Source of the DNA: Flavobacterium xueshanense
GTDB taxonomy: Bacteria > Bacteroidota > Bacteroidia > Flavobacteriales > Flavobacteriaceae
DNA: 64,000 nt
NCBI RefSeq assembly: GCF_900112975.1
Contig: NZ_FONQ01000009.1
Location: 62,001-126,000 of the forward strand
Direction of reading: 5' to 3'
In this document: piece after piece, positions 36,717-46,996 of the stretch
How the letters are laid out: every line of letters begins with the position of its first letter
Position numbering within the stretch: the stretch's first letter is position 1
Translations under genes and position numbers: made by a program
The notes under the pieces: generated by a model
What the model was told of the DNA's origin: nothing
Seen by the model: the letters and a program-made list of their open reading frames with translations, nothing else
Database searches by the model: none

Positions 36717-38789
36717 TTAATCCAATAATTCAGAATTATTAAGTATCAATTCAATTTTTTTAATAGTGATTGTGATCTGACTCATTTGTAATTCTATATT
36801 TCTAAAAAAAAGACTAATATCTCTACTGACCCAACTTTCAGAAATAACTCTTGCGCCCAAACTAATTCTTAAAATAGCACTTTCAATTTCAGTAGTATAT
36901 TTTACATTAACTGCTTGACCAATATGACATTTTTGGGCAGCAAGTCGAATAATTTCTAAGGAAGAACCTTCAAACTGATCGGATAAATCAGAATTTAATA
37001 ATGTATACAATTTTTTTACTTTATCAACAGTTAAGACCTCATTGTTTTTAAAAATAAAGAAAGGAAAAATTGTACGGATGTTTCTTATTCCAAATTCCTT
37101 ACTGCTAAAGCTCTTTGTTTTTGTTTCATCACTGTAAATAGGCTGTAAAAATGTGGCCTCTTTTATAGAGTCATCAACAAAATTGCAAAACATCTCAATA
37201 CCCATATTTCGATATAAAATTGGTGTTTTGTAATACCTGTCCATTTCAACCACGGCAGCATTCCAACGCATGTAAGAACCATAGTTATATCCGTCAGATA
37301 ATTCATTGGAACAAAACCATGAAGTCGGCCAATCAGAACTATTATAATATTTGTTTAAGCCTTTTGGTAATGTGTTTTTTACAGATTGAATTAATTTATT
37401 GACACTTTGAGGTAAAATTAATGCACCGCAGTATGGAGGGCCAGTGAAGAATTTACTCCCCGTTATGGTAACAATATATCCTTTATTTAAATAATTTTGT
37501 ATGTCTTTTGGATCTAATCTCAACTGTGATCCATCAACAATTATTTGAATTGATAAGTTTTCAAGTCTATTTAATTTTTTTATAAATTCGTCACTAGGAG
37601 ATTGATACCCTAATTTTGATTGATCCATAGTATGTAATACTACATGCCTGCCTTGATTTTTGGTCCTGATAACGGCATCCAATACTTCCTTATCTAATTG
37701 AGCGGAAGTTTTTAATGCGCCATTTTGATCTCTAAAAGGGATTTGTACTAAATCAACATCTCTAAAACCTTCAATTTTTGCATCTTTTTTAATTGGATAA
37801 TTTAAAGCAGTAGTATTTTCAAAATGACATCCCTTTAAAGCCGCAGCTACACCGCTACCAGTTTCATCAGAGGCCACTAAAATATGTGTGATTTCTTTAT
37901 CGGAAATAATTTGCGTTATAGCTGCTATTTGAAGTGAAGAATCAGTACCTGATGGTGAAAAAATTATTTCACATTCCTCACTTAATCTGAATATTTTTCT
38001 AAGGTTATTTTTTAGTAATTCAGAAAACTCGATAGTAGTATTTTTAAAACCATTTTTCAAGCTATTTCTAATTAATATACTTCTCACTTTATCTGTTTTA
38101 TCAAAAGCAAAATTAGAAACGCTAGACGCCGTAGATGAAGCAAAAGTAAATGCATCAGGTCTTGGGAATGGACGACATCCGTATTTATTTAGCAAATGAA
38201 TTTCATCGATATTCAAACGAAGATCTCCTCCAGACATCAACATGTATTCTGTGGGTTTTGCAAGATTTTCGACAATAGCTTTCCAAGATTTTTTGAGTTC
38301 AGTGTTCGAATTTTTTAAACCATGAAAAGATTGGAGTTCTTCGTTTATTAATGAAGATTCAGTATTTAAATAGATATCATTTTTAATTAAATTAATTAGA
38401 ACATAATCAAGATTTTCTAATTTTTCTTTATCATTTTTAGGTAGTAAATTATAAAATATTCGAGTTACTTCAAGAGCTGCAATATCGCATAAAACTACAT
38501 CTTGTTTTTCGGTATTCAAAGCTTTGTACCATAGCTGCCATTCGATTCCATATCTTAAATAGACTAAAGCTAAAATGGGTTTACTCAAAAAGGATGAACC
38601 AATTATAATTGATTTGTTGGGTACAATTTTGAAAATAGTAGGCTCACTAGTTGAGGTGATAATATTGATATTATTTATCTTTGGTACGGTATTAAATCTT
38701 TTTAAAACGCGAACTAAATAGTTTACATTTTCTTTTTCAAATAAACTTGTTCTTTTATATTGATTTTCAATCAGGATGTTGTTTGTCAT
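36717..38789 (-). CDS. Uncharacterised 690-residue PLP fold-type I (class V aminotransferase-like) protein
   Basis: Residues 1 to about 200 form an N-terminal region of unknown family, rich in helices and Ile/Lys. From about 205 a fold-type I PLP domain is visible: FSPSGTDSS (278-285) as the phosphate-binding turn, HTMDQSK (386-392), a cofactor Asp in IIVDGSQLRLDP (Asp419), and the Schiff-base Lys446 in TGSKFFTGPPYCGAL. These resemble kynureninase/class V enzymes, but the length and N-terminal extension do not fit any family I can name. Codon use is very A/T-rich. It is preceded by 620 bases without genes and faces a cysteine-synthase-like gene tail to tail. The reaction is unknown; cysteine desulfurase-like or lyase activity are possibilities only. 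Confidence 0.7.
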   Translation of the reverse strand: MTNNILIENQYKRTSLFEKENVNYLVRVLKRFNTVPKINNINIITSTSEPTIFKIVPNKSIIIGSSFLSKPILALVYLRYGIEWQLWYKALNTEKQDVVLCDIAALEVTRIFYNLLPKNDKEKLENLDYVLINLIKNDIYLNTESSLINEELQSFHGLKNSNTELKKSWKAIVENLAKPTEYMLMSGGDLRLNIDEIHLLNKYGCRPFPRPDAFTFASSTASSVSNFAFDKTDKVRSILIRNSLKNGFKNTTIEFSELLKNNLRKIFRLSEECEIIFSPSGTDSSLQIAAITQIISDKEITHILVASDETGSGVAAALKGCHFENTTALNYPIKKDAKIEGFRDVDLVQIPFRDQNGALKTSAQLDKEVLDAVIRTKNQGRHVVLHTMDQSKLGYQSPSDEFIKKLNRLENLSIQIIVDGSQLRLDPKDIQNYLNKGYIVTITGSKFFTGPPYCGALILPQSVNKLIQSVKNTLPKGLNKYYNSSDWPTSWFCSNELSDGYNYGSYMRWNAAVVEMDRYYKTPILYRNMGIEMFCNFVDDSIKEATFLQPIYSDETKTKSFSSKEFGIRNIRTIFPFFIFKNNEVLTVDKVKKLYTLLNSDLSDQFEGSSLEIIRLAAQKCHIGQAVNVKYTTEIESAILRISLGARVISESWVSRDISLFFRNIELQMSQITITIKKIELILNNSELLD

Positions 38790-39411
38790 ATGTATTATAA
38801 TTTTATACGTTCCTTGAAACGATATTCTGTATTAGGAATATTTAGCTAATTAACAAAATGTCTTCTATTACAAAATATATTTGTAAAAAATCGTCACAAA
38901 AACTAAATTTTTCCTAAGTGTTTTTTGTCTCAAATAATGAAATTTAGTTTGTAATATAATTGTGCTGCCAATAGTTTGATGCATCGCTTGTTTTTATGGC
39001 GTTACATTTAGTAAAAGTTAGCAAATATAAGAAACTTGTTAGCAGTAAAAAAGATATCAAAAAATACTCTTTTGCTAAATTTTCTGTTTTTCATCATAGT
39101 CCGTTATTTAAGCTGTATTGATATAATAATTTAAAGGTAAAAGCTTATTAAAAAACTGTATTGATATAAATTGATCTATTATAAGAAAACTTGATAGAAA
39201 GGGACAGGCAAGAGGGCAAACACATAATTATAAGTAACTATCTACTTTATGTTTAAAATATGCTTTAGGCTGATTTTAAAAAATAACAAAGCAGTTACGC
39301 AGCAGAGGATAATTAAAAAAAGAAATAAAAAAGGCTTAATTCTTAATTTATAATTGTGAAACAAAAAAACTCCAGCGAAAGCTAGAGTTTTAAATATAAT
39401 TTAAATGAAGT
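38790..39411. other. 622-base gene-free A/T-rich stretch
   Basis: No coding frame or RNA gene seen. It holds a 14-base direct repeat CTGTATTGATATAA at 39113-39126 and 39156-39169 (43 bases apart) and, at 39367-39390, a terminator hairpin AAACTCCAGC-GAAA-GCTAGAGTTT belonging to the yebC-side transcript. Confidence 0.6.
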
Positions 39412-40125
39412 CTAAGCTTCTTCCATCGTATGATACACGTTCATTACATCATCATCATCTTCTAATTTTTCAATTAGTTTTTCTACATCAGCCATTTCTG
39501 CTTCAGAGAGTTTTTTAGTGATTTGAGGAATTCGTTCAAATCCGGAAGAAAGAATTTCTAATCCTCTATTTTCTAATTCTTTTTGAATGGTTCCAAAACT
39601 GCCAAAAGGGGCGTAAATCAATATGCCGTCCTCGTCTTCAAAAACTTCCTCAGCACCAAAATCGATTAATTCTAACTCCAGTTCTTCAGGATCAATTCCG
39701 TTTGCTGGAATTCTAAAATTACAGGTGTGGTCAAACATGAATTCAACTGAACCTTGAGTTCCCATCGTACCATTGCATTTATTAAAATAACTCCTGACAT
39801 TAGCCACCGTTCTGTTGTTATTATCCGTGGCGGTTTCAACCAAGATTGCAATTCCGTGAGGTGCATATCCTTCAAATAAAACTTCTTTATAATTGGCTGT
39901 ATCTTTATCAGTTGCTTTTTTAATCGCGCGTTCCACATTTTCCTTAGGCATGTTCACGGCCTTAGAGTTCTGGATAACGGCTCTTAATCTTGAGTTGGCA
40001 TCAGGATTTGGTCCGCCTTCTTTTACGGCCATTACAATATCTTTTCCAATTCTGGTAAATGCTTTGGCCATTGCTGACCAACGTTTCATTTTTCTTCCTT
40101 TTCTAAACTCAAACGCTCTTCCCAT
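39412..40125 (-). CDS. YebC/PmpR-family regulatory protein
   Basis: 237 residues, full length. The start MGRAFEFRKGRKMKRWSAMA, KAFTRIGKDIVMAVKEGGPN and the following NSRLRAVIQNSKAVNMPKEN are the conserved first domain; EGYAPHGIAILVETATDNNNR opens the second. The family was annotated as transcriptional regulators; some members act on translating ribosomes to relieve stalling (TACO1-like). Last gene of a probable gcvT - S41 protease - envelope protein - yebC run on the minus strand. Confidence 0.92.
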   Translation of the reverse strand: MGRAFEFRKGRKMKRWSAMAKAFTRIGKDIVMAVKEGGPNPDANSRLRAVIQNSKAVNMPKENVERAIKKATDKDTANYKEVLFEGYAPHGIAILVETATDNNNRTVANVRSYFNKCNGTMGTQGSVEFMFDHTCNFRIPANGIDPEELELELIDFGAEEVFEDEDGILIYAPFGSFGTIQKELENRGLEILSSGFERIPQITKKLSEAEMADVEKLIEKLEDDDDVMNVYHTMEEA

Positions 40126-40186
40126 TTCTATTTCTTATTTTGAACTGCAAAAATACAGTTATTAGTTATTTTTTCAAATATTTTTG

Positions 40187-41221
40187 TTAATCAATTGGAA
40201 CGTGTTTTGAAATAAAATTTGTTCCGGTTATATTCCAGTTATTGATAGCGAGGGATCGTTCTGTGTTGAACTTTGTATTTAGTTTATTATACGTTCCTAC
40301 CTCTTTATTCAGTGTATTTACCAATGCATTGAAATTATCAATTTCTGCTTTTGATCTGGTGTTGGCTTTTTTATCGTCCATTATTTTTTTGCTTTCCTGA
40401 AATTTTTGGTTTAGCATAATAAAAGCAACAACTCCAGGTGCGAATTCTGACGCTTCTTTTTTACTGAATTCCAATACTTTTTTAGTAGCATTTACAAGCA
40501 TTACGTCATTTTTGTAGGCTTTAAATGTTTTTAGTTTATCCAGACCTTCATTAGAATATTGTTCCAGTGCATTGCTGTTTTGTTGAATCGCGTTCAAATT
40601 ATTTTCAGCAATCGCTTTCATCAATACCGATTCTGTAAAATTTACTTTAAAAAAGATCAGATATAATTGCGTGTGATTTTCGAAAACTTCGTTGGATATT
40701 TTCATTTTTTTGCCTAATTCACTTTTATCTTCCCCAATTTGAATCCCATATTTATTGGCAAATATTTTTTGGTTGGCATTCAATTTATCGACTTCTTCAT
40801 TGATTTTAGCATTGACTAAATCTCTTGCCATAATAAACGCTTCCATAAAGTCATACGATTGTTCAGCAACCTCCTGCATGTTTATTATTTTGTCATATTC
40901 CTGATTAATTTGCTTTTCAGAAATTGCTAGATAAGCCAAAAGCTGGTTTTTATATTCCACATCACCTTTATAACCTTCTTTCAAAGCTTCTATTTTTTTA
41001 GCCGCGGTTTGTATGCTTTTTACCAATGTTTTTCGAGTAACATCAATTTTTCGGGCATTTTTGCTATGTGCCACAGCCGAGGTGTATTTCCATGTAGTTC
41101 GGGAAATAATATCAGTTTCCTTGCTGATATAATTCAAATAATCAACTGGCGTTTTGAATTCCTGAGCATTTGTAATGGTTACAGTTATCAAAAATAAGAG
41201 CAAAGTAAAGGTTGATTTCAT
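40187..41221 (-). CDS. Exported helical protein, unknown function (LIC11966-like surface protein)
   Basis: 344 residues with a cleavable signal peptide (MKSTFTLLLFLITVTITNA, then QEF). The mature part is almost all helical with many Lys, Glu and Asn, and the motif TWKYTSAVAHSKNARKID near 43-60. It has no membrane anchor or enzyme signature. It resembles a family annotated as LIC11966 surface protein in spirochaetes and Bacteroidota; that match is from memory and moderate. It starts 15 bases after the S41 protease stop, so it is probably co-transcribed and perhaps a client or partner of the protease. Confidence 0.65.
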   Translation of the reverse strand: MKSTFTLLLFLITVTITNAQEFKTPVDYLNYISKETDIISRTTWKYTSAVAHSKNARKIDVTRKTLVKSIQTAAKKIEALKEGYKGDVEYKNQLLAYLAISEKQINQEYDKIINMQEVAEQSYDFMEAFIMARDLVNAKINEEVDKLNANQKIFANKYGIQIGEDKSELGKKMKISNEVFENHTQLYLIFFKVNFTESVLMKAIAENNLNAIQQNSNALEQYSNEGLDKLKTFKAYKNDVMLVNATKKVLEFSKKEASEFAPGVVAFIMLNQKFQESKKIMDDKKANTRSKAEIDNFNALVNTLNKEVGTYNKLNTKFNTERSLAINNWNITGTNFISKHVPID

Positions 41222-41236
41222 GTTTTGTGGGTTGGT

Positions 41237-43279
41237 TTATTTGGTTAAAGTATTATAATCATTAAGTATCGCAATTGCTTCTTCTAAATACGGACTGTTT
41301 TTTAAATTCTCAATTTTATACGTATTACTGTCTTGCTGAAAAGTATCAAATTTTAATTTCTCTAAATCATAAGTGGTATTCGAAAGCGTAAAATTACTTT
41401 TACTGTCAATTATTTTTTTGACCTTTTCCCAAAGGGTGTCAATTTTATGCACGTCATCAAATACATCTTTGAGAACCAATCGGGTTGGCTTTTTAGGATT
41501 GTTGTAAAGTGCATTAATCTGTTGGTTAGCCACATTGATTTCATTAAAACGGATATTTTCTTTTACTCTCGTATGACTTAATGCTGTTAGTTGCGGGAAA
41601 TAGGTTTTTGGCAAAGGACTAAATCTGGCTTTTGTAATAATAACATCGTTTTTCAGAGCCGTTTTATAACTGACTTCACGAGGATTTATACTGTCAAATA
41701 AAACGGGGAGCATAATATCTGGTACTATTCCTTTTATTTGATTGCTGTCACCGGTAATTCTATAAAATTTTTCAATCGTTACTTTCACAAAGTCCTCTTG
41801 ATTATTTTTATCTAATGGTAATATAGCCTGCATGCTTGCCTTGCCTAATGAGGTGCTTCCGATGATGATACCGCGGTTGTAATCTTGGATAGCCGCCGCA
41901 AAAAATTCACTTGCTGAGGCAGAATTACCATTCATTAATAGTACTAAAGGGCCACTGTAAACGCTGCCACGATTGTAATCTTTTAGTATAGTCTGTTGGT
42001 CCTTACTGTCTACCAAAACGGATAAAGGACCGATATCTATAAACATTCCGGCTAGTTTAATCGCTTCTTGAATAGAGCCACCACCATTATTTTGAAGATC
42101 AATAACTAAACCTTTAATGTTGTCTTTTTGCAGTTTTACAATTTCTTTCGCAACATCATCGGCACAACCCTGAACGGTGTTTCCATCAAAATTCGAATAA
42201 AAATTTGGGATATTGATGTAGCCAATTTTCGATTCTTTTTCGGCGATGTAGCTGTAAACGGCATTATCAGTTGCTTTCATTACTTGTTTTCGAAGAAATA
42301 CGGTAACGATGGCGGCATTTTTTTTCTGAATGGTTAATTCTATGTCAGTATTGGAATCTGAAAAAATCAATTCTCCAATTTTTTCAATAGATGAGCATGA
42401 AACAGTGTAAGTGGTTCCTTTTGTATCGGAAACCTTCAGGATGATATCGTTTTTGTCAAATTTATTGGTTTTCGCAGCTGGTCCGCCCGGAACAATTTCC
42501 TGTACAATGATTTCTTCTTTGTCATTAAAACCAACGTTCAATCCTAGTGAGAGAGAGCTGGTAGACAAACCCGACATGAAACTGGATTTTGCGGCCAACG
42601 AAAAATAATTAGAGTGCGGGTCAAAATAAGTGCAAAAGAGATTCATAAAAGTGTTTTGCAGATCACTTGCGATTCGGTCTTTGGTTTCCAAAATACTGTT
42701 TACCTGACACAAATTAGCGTCAAATAGTTTTGTTTTGGTTGTTTTTTCAAGGGCTGAGAAATTTTGATTCAAAGAATCTAAATTAGTGCTTGATTTAGAA
42801 ATATCTTCCAGAATATCATAGCGGATTCTTTTTTTCCAAACACGTTCTAAATCAGTGGCAACTAAATCAAAAGGAAATTTTTTCTTCGAAAATTTTACAG
42901 AATCATTTGAAGTATAATCAAAAGAATCCTTTTGTATTTTCTCTAAAACTTTCTTTTTTCTGTTTAAGGCCAAGGTGTAAACAGCAACAAAATCATTCAT
43001 AAAAGAACAATTATTTTGCAAAATGTAATTGTCCAGTTGGAGTCTGTGTTCGCGTAGTTTTTTGTATTCAATCTTGGTGAATAAGTTTCGGTTCGAATCC
43101 AAAGCATCCAAAAAACCATCAAAGACAAAAACCGATAAACTGTCGTCTATCGGTTTAGGTTGGTAATGTTCGCGTTGTAATAACGCATTTATTTTAGAAA
43201 GTGTTTCACAGGTTTTTGCGTCATTTTGACCAAAAAGGGAAAATGTAGTCAGCAAAAATATGAGTGAAAGTTTCTTCAT
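41237..43279 (-). CDS. S41 family carboxy-terminal processing peptidase (Prc/Tsp-like)
   Basis: 680 residues. Signal peptide (MKKLSLIFLLTTFSLFG), an N-terminal helical Tsp domain, a PDZ domain (about 235-315: IVQEIVPGGPAAKTNKF), then the protease core. Nucleophile Ser lies in LLMNGNSASASEFFAA (about 453) and the general-base Lys in STSLGKASMQ (about 478). A DUF3340-type C-terminal domain closes the chain. Periplasmic; trims or degrades proteins from the C terminus. It follows gcvT after only 6 bases and precedes the exported helical protein by 15. Confidence 0.9.
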   Translation of the reverse strand: MKKLSLIFLLTTFSLFGQNDAKTCETLSKINALLQREHYQPKPIDDSLSVFVFDGFLDALDSNRNLFTKIEYKKLREHRLQLDNYILQNNCSFMNDFVAVYTLALNRKKKVLEKIQKDSFDYTSNDSVKFSKKKFPFDLVATDLERVWKKRIRYDILEDISKSSTNLDSLNQNFSALEKTTKTKLFDANLCQVNSILETKDRIASDLQNTFMNLFCTYFDPHSNYFSLAAKSSFMSGLSTSSLSLGLNVGFNDKEEIIVQEIVPGGPAAKTNKFDKNDIILKVSDTKGTTYTVSCSSIEKIGELIFSDSNTDIELTIQKKNAAIVTVFLRKQVMKATDNAVYSYIAEKESKIGYINIPNFYSNFDGNTVQGCADDVAKEIVKLQKDNIKGLVIDLQNNGGGSIQEAIKLAGMFIDIGPLSVLVDSKDQQTILKDYNRGSVYSGPLVLLMNGNSASASEFFAAAIQDYNRGIIIGSTSLGKASMQAILPLDKNNQEDFVKVTIEKFYRITGDSNQIKGIVPDIMLPVLFDSINPREVSYKTALKNDVIITKARFSPLPKTYFPQLTALSHTRVKENIRFNEINVANQQINALYNNPKKPTRLVLKDVFDDVHKIDTLWEKVKKIIDSKSNFTLSNTTYDLEKLKFDTFQQDSNTYKIENLKNSPYLEEAIAILNDYNTLTK

Positions 43280-43285
43280 TTATTT

Positions 43286-44368
43286 TTATTTCTTGTAAAA
43301 AGGTAATTTTACCACTTTGGCAGGTATTTCATTTTTACGGATTTTAATAAATATTTCGCTGTCCAAGGCACTGTTTTCTACAGTCACATAACCCATTCCT
43401 ATTCCTTTATTCAGTGAAGGTGACATCGTTCCCGAAGTTACTATTCCTATTACATTTCCTGATGCATCTACAATTTCGTAATCGTGTCGTGGCACCGCAC
43501 GTTCCTGCATTTCAAAAGCAACTAGTTTTTTAGAAACTCCTGCTTCTTTTTGTTTTTTCAGGTTTTCTGAATTGGTGAATTCTTTTGTGAACTTGGTAAT
43601 CCATCCCAAACCAGCTTCAAGTGGAGAAGTGGTGTCGTTGATGTCATTTCCGTACAAACAAAAACCCATTTCCAATCGCAACGTATCACGAGCCGCAAGA
43701 CCAATTGGTTTGATACCAAAAGCCGCACCTGCTTCAAAAACTTTATTCCAAATTTGCTCCACTTCCGCGTTTTTACAATAAATCTCAAAACCTCCAGATC
43801 CTGTATATCCCGTAGCCGAAATGATTACGTTTTCGATACCGGCAAAATCGCCTACTTCAAAATGGTAATATGGAATCGCTGATAAATCTTTTGAGGTCAA
43901 GGACTGCATTGCTTCAACCGCTTTTGGTCCTTGAATTGCCAATAATGAATAATCATCCGAAAGGTTTTTCATCTCCACATCCAAATCATTATGAGCCGAA
44001 ATCCAATCCCAATCCTTGTCAATATTCGATGCATTTACGACTAATAAATATTGCTCCTCTTTCATTTTATAAACCAGCAAATCATCTACAATTCCACCAT
44101 CATTGTTTGGCAAACAAGAATATTGCGCTTTTCCAATAGTCAAAGTCGAAGCGTCATTTGAAGTCACTTTTTGAATCAAAGCCAATGCATTTGGACCCGT
44201 AAGCAGGAATTCACCCATGTGAGAAACGTCAAAAACACCCACGGCATTGCGCACCGTTTCATGTTCCGCATTCACTCCTTCATATAAAATAGGCATGTTG
44301 TATCCGGCAAACGGAAGCATTTTTGCTCCCAAATTTTCGTGTATGTGCGTAAGCGCAGTATTTTTCAT
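43286..44368 (-). CDS. gcvT: Aminomethyltransferase (glycine cleavage T-protein)
   Basis: 360 residues, normal length. [20 protein letters not shown], the start of the family signature [12 protein letters not shown], the folate-binding [28 protein letters not shown], and the closing [16 protein letters not shown] are all present. It transfers the methylene group from the H-protein to tetrahydrofolate. No gcvH or gcvP nearby. First gene of the run that continues into the S41 protease. Confidence 0.94.
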   Translation of the reverse strand: MKNTALTHIHENLGAKMLPFAGYNMPILYEGVNAEHETVRNAVGVFDVSHMGEFLLTGPNALALIQKVTSNDASTLTIGKAQYSCLPNNDGGIVDDLLVYKMKEEQYLLVVNASNIDKDWDWISAHNDLDVEMKNLSDDYSLLAIQGPKAVEAMQSLTSKDLSAIPYYHFEVGDFAGIENVIISATGYTGSGGFEIYCKNAEVEQIWNKVFEAGAAFGIKPIGLAARDTLRLEMGFCLYGNDINDTTSPLEAGLGWITKFTKEFTNSENLKKQKEAGVSKKLVAFEMQERAVPRHDYEIVDASGNVIGIVTSGTMSPSLNKGIGMGYVTVENSALDSEIFIKIRKNEIPAKVVKLPFYKK

Positions 44369-44653
44369 TGTGTTTTTCTATAAAGTTTGAAGTCGCTAAT
44401 TTATTGATTTTATTTCGGGTGACAAAGGCGGATTCAAGCAAAGTTTAAAGTTTCAAACGTTTTCGGAATAATTTGTGGTGTAGGATTTATAACCATTTTT
44501 TTTAGGAGCTATTTCCTGCTTTTCACTGCAATCTTTTTATTCGCCGAAAAGGCGCATAAAAAGGATTTCCGTTGCAGTCAGGGCTAGGAAATTTCGATTC
44601 CATTAACGAATTTTTTTCATATTAAATTCGTAATTTTAAACAAACAAATTTCC

Positions 44654-45508
44654 ATGACGAATTCCATTTACATTGACCAAGAAGAAATCCTGAAACGCTA
44701 CAAACAGCCAGACAAAAAGACCCATAAAGGAATTCAGGGACACGCTTTGATCATTGGCGGAAGCTACGGCAAAATAGGAGCAGTGAGTTTGTCTTCGAAA
44801 GCGTGTTTAAAAACCGGATGCGGATTGGTCACCGTTTTCATTCCAAAATGTGGGTACGATATTTTACAAATCTCAATCCCAGAAGTGATGGTTTTGACGG
44901 ATATTCAGGAGGAAATGATTTCTAATTTCACTTTTGACTTTACCCCGCAAGCCATAGGAATTGGTCCCGGGTTAGGTCAGGCCGTTGAAACTCAAAATGC
45001 GCTGCATCAATTTTTGAAAACGAACACAATTCCTTTAGTTATAGACGCTGATGGATTAAATATAATTTCCAAAAATAAAAAATTATTGGATTTAGTGCAA
45101 CCCAAAACCGTTATTACACCACACCCCAAAGAACTGGAACGATTGATAGGAAAATGGGATTCCGAAGAGGAGAAAATGAGTAAAGCAATCTCTTTTTCAA
45201 AACAACACCAAGTTATAATCGTAATGAAAGGAGCACCAACACGAATCATAGATGGTGAAAGTGTTTATGAAAATACCACCGGAAATGCTGCTCTCGCTAC
45301 CGCCGGAACGGGTGATGTTTTGACAGGAATGATTACCAGTTTATTAGCGCAATCCTATGAAACTATAGATGCCGCTATTCTTGGCGTTTACCTTCATGGA
45401 TTAACCGCTGATATTGCGTTGCCCGAAACGGGTTATCAATCGTTTATCGCTTCAGATGTGATTGCAAATATTGGAAAAGCTTTTTTAAGTTTGAAAAAAA
45501 TGGTGTAA
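44654..45508 (+). CDS. nnrD: ADP/ATP-dependent NAD(P)H-hydrate dehydratase
   Basis: 284 residues: only the C-terminal kinase-like domain of the YjeF type; the NnrE epimerase domain is not fused. Motifs: [43 protein letters not shown] and the nucleotide site [13 protein letters not shown] (about 214-226). It repairs hydrated NADH/NADPH. In the original naming this could be ribokinase-like. A stand-alone domain is common in Bacteroidota. Followed by the HipA-like gene after 77 bases. Confidence 0.9.
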   Translation: MTNSIYIDQEEILKRYKQPDKKTHKGIQGHALIIGGSYGKIGAVSLSSKACLKTGCGLVTVFIPKCGYDILQISIPEVMVLTDIQEEMISNFTFDFTPQAIGIGPGLGQAVETQNALHQFLKTNTIPLVIDADGLNIISKNKKLLDLVQPKTVITPHPKELERLIGKWDSEEEKMSKAISFSKQHQVIIVMKGAPTRIIDGESVYENTTGNAALATAGTGDVLTGMITSLLAQSYETIDAAILGVYLHGLTADIALPETGYQSFIASDVIANIGKAFLSLKKMV

Positions 45509-45585
45509 ATAACGCTCATAAATGAATTCCATCCCACTTATTTGTAAGTTTGTATCCAAGCAAAATAGCTTTATCCAAATCGATT

Positions 45586-46380
45586 ATGGAAAACATACCT
45601 CATCTTAGAACCGTAAATGTTATGCGATACATCACTCCGTTGCGAGAAGGTGGTTCTTTGCCTGCGCTCGCGGAAGCCGATGATGATTTTAAATATGTAC
45701 TGAAATTCAAAGGTGCCGGACACGGTGTAAAAGCTTTGATTGCCGAATTAATAGGCGGAGAAATTGCTCGTGTTTTAAAATTGAAAATGCCGGAATTGGT
45801 TTATGCCAATCTCGATGAAGCTTTTGGACGCAGTGAAGCCGACGAAGAGATTCAAGATTTGCTTCAAGGGAGTCAAGGCCTTAATCTGGCATTACATTAT
45901 TTATCGGGAGCCATAAATTTTGATCCTGTTGTCACTTTGGTTGACTCAAAACTAGCTTCTCAAATTGTTTGGTTGGATGCTTTTATTACAAATGTGGACA
46001 GAACGTTTAGAAACACCAATATGTTAATTTGGCACAAAGAATTATGGCTGATCGATCACGGTGCCAGTCTTTATTTTCATCATTCGTGGACCAATTGGGA
46101 AAAGCATGCGCAAAGTCCTTTTGCACTGATAAAAGACCATGTATTATTACCTCAGGCTTGCTTGCTGCCGGAAACGGATACAATATTCAAAAAAATATTA
46201 ACTCACGATGTACTGCAAAGTATTGTAAATCTGATTCCAGAAGTATGGCTGAATTGGGAAGACAGCGATGAAACTCCTGAAGCGATACGGGAAGTCTATT
46301 TTCAGTTTTTATCCACACGTTTAAACCATTCAGAAATTTTTATAAACGAAGCACAAAATGCAAGAGCAACACTTATATGA
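45586..46380 (+). CDS. HipA-like kinase domain protein
   Basis: 264 residues from ATG 45586 (MENIPHLRTVNVMRYITPL); the frame opens at 45550 with unrelated residues. Kinase features: beta-3 Lys in YVLKFKGAG, a helix-C Glu in ALIAELIGGEIAR, the catalytic loop VWLDAFITNVDRTFRNTNM with Asp and Asn, and a metal-binding Asp in LIDHGASLYF. It lacks the HipA N-terminal subdomain and a HipB partner. Instead its 3' end overlaps the DUF3037 gene by 23 bases. The pair is widely conserved; the function is unknown to me. Confidence 0.82.
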   Translation: MENIPHLRTVNVMRYITPLREGGSLPALAEADDDFKYVLKFKGAGHGVKALIAELIGGEIARVLKLKMPELVYANLDEAFGRSEADEEIQDLLQGSQGLNLALHYLSGAINFDPVVTLVDSKLASQIVWLDAFITNVDRTFRNTNMLIWHKELWLIDHGASLYFHHSWTNWEKHAQSPFALIKDHVLLPQACLLPETDTIFKKILTHDVLQSIVNLIPEVWLNWEDSDETPEAIREVYFQFLSTRLNHSEIFINEAQNARATLI

Positions 46381-46741
46381 GTACGCCGTACTCCGGGTTG
46401 TGCCAAGGGTAGAACGCGAAGAATTCCTTAATGTGGGTATTATTCTTTTTTGTAAAAAAGCAAAATTCATTAAGGTGCTGTATTCTGTAAATGAAGCGAA
46501 ACTCCAGCTTTTTGCAGATGATATGGATGTCGAACAACTACATTTAAATGTAAAGGCATTTGCGAAAGTGGCACATGGCGAAAAATCAGGTGGACCAATA
46601 GGGCAATTTGATATTCCATCGCGTTTTCGTTGGTTGACCGCAATCCGAAGTTCAGCCATTCAAACCTCAAGACCACATTCGGGTTTGTGTAATGATTTGG
46701 AACAAACAACACAACGCTTGCTTGAAGAAATGGTATTGTAA
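46358..46741 (+). CDS. DUF3037 domain protein
   Basis: 127 residues, overlapping the HipA-like kinase gene by 23 bases. The start EYAVLRVVPRVEREEFLNVG, then IILFCKKAKFIKVLY, and the late RFRWLTAIRSSAIQTSRPHS with GLCNDLEQTTQRLLEEMVL, are the DUF3037 pattern. The shared basic/aromatic ending suggests binding of a nucleic acid or phosphorylated ligand, but this is speculation. Tight overlap implies translational coupling and a joint role with the kinase. Confidence 0.85.
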   Translation: MQEQHLYEYAVLRVVPRVEREEFLNVGIILFCKKAKFIKVLYSVNEAKLQLFADDMDVEQLHLNVKAFAKVAHGEKSGGPIGQFDIPSRFRWLTAIRSSAIQTSRPHSGLCNDLEQTTQRLLEEMVL

Positions 46742-46996
46742 ATAAATTTTAAAACTGTTGGAAAGTCAATTCATAATTAAAATACTTTTTTGCTGTCAAC
46801 AATAGAATAGAGAGGGTATGACTGTCCGCAAAACGTATTAACCATTTTTTGCCACGGATTCACTGATTTTAAATTGGATAATATCAATTTTTTTTTACCA
46901 AAAATCTATTTTTAATCTGTGAATCTGTGGCTAATTTTTTAAAAACGTTGATGCGTGATTTACTAGGAATAAGTCTACGACAATAGTATAAAAAAA

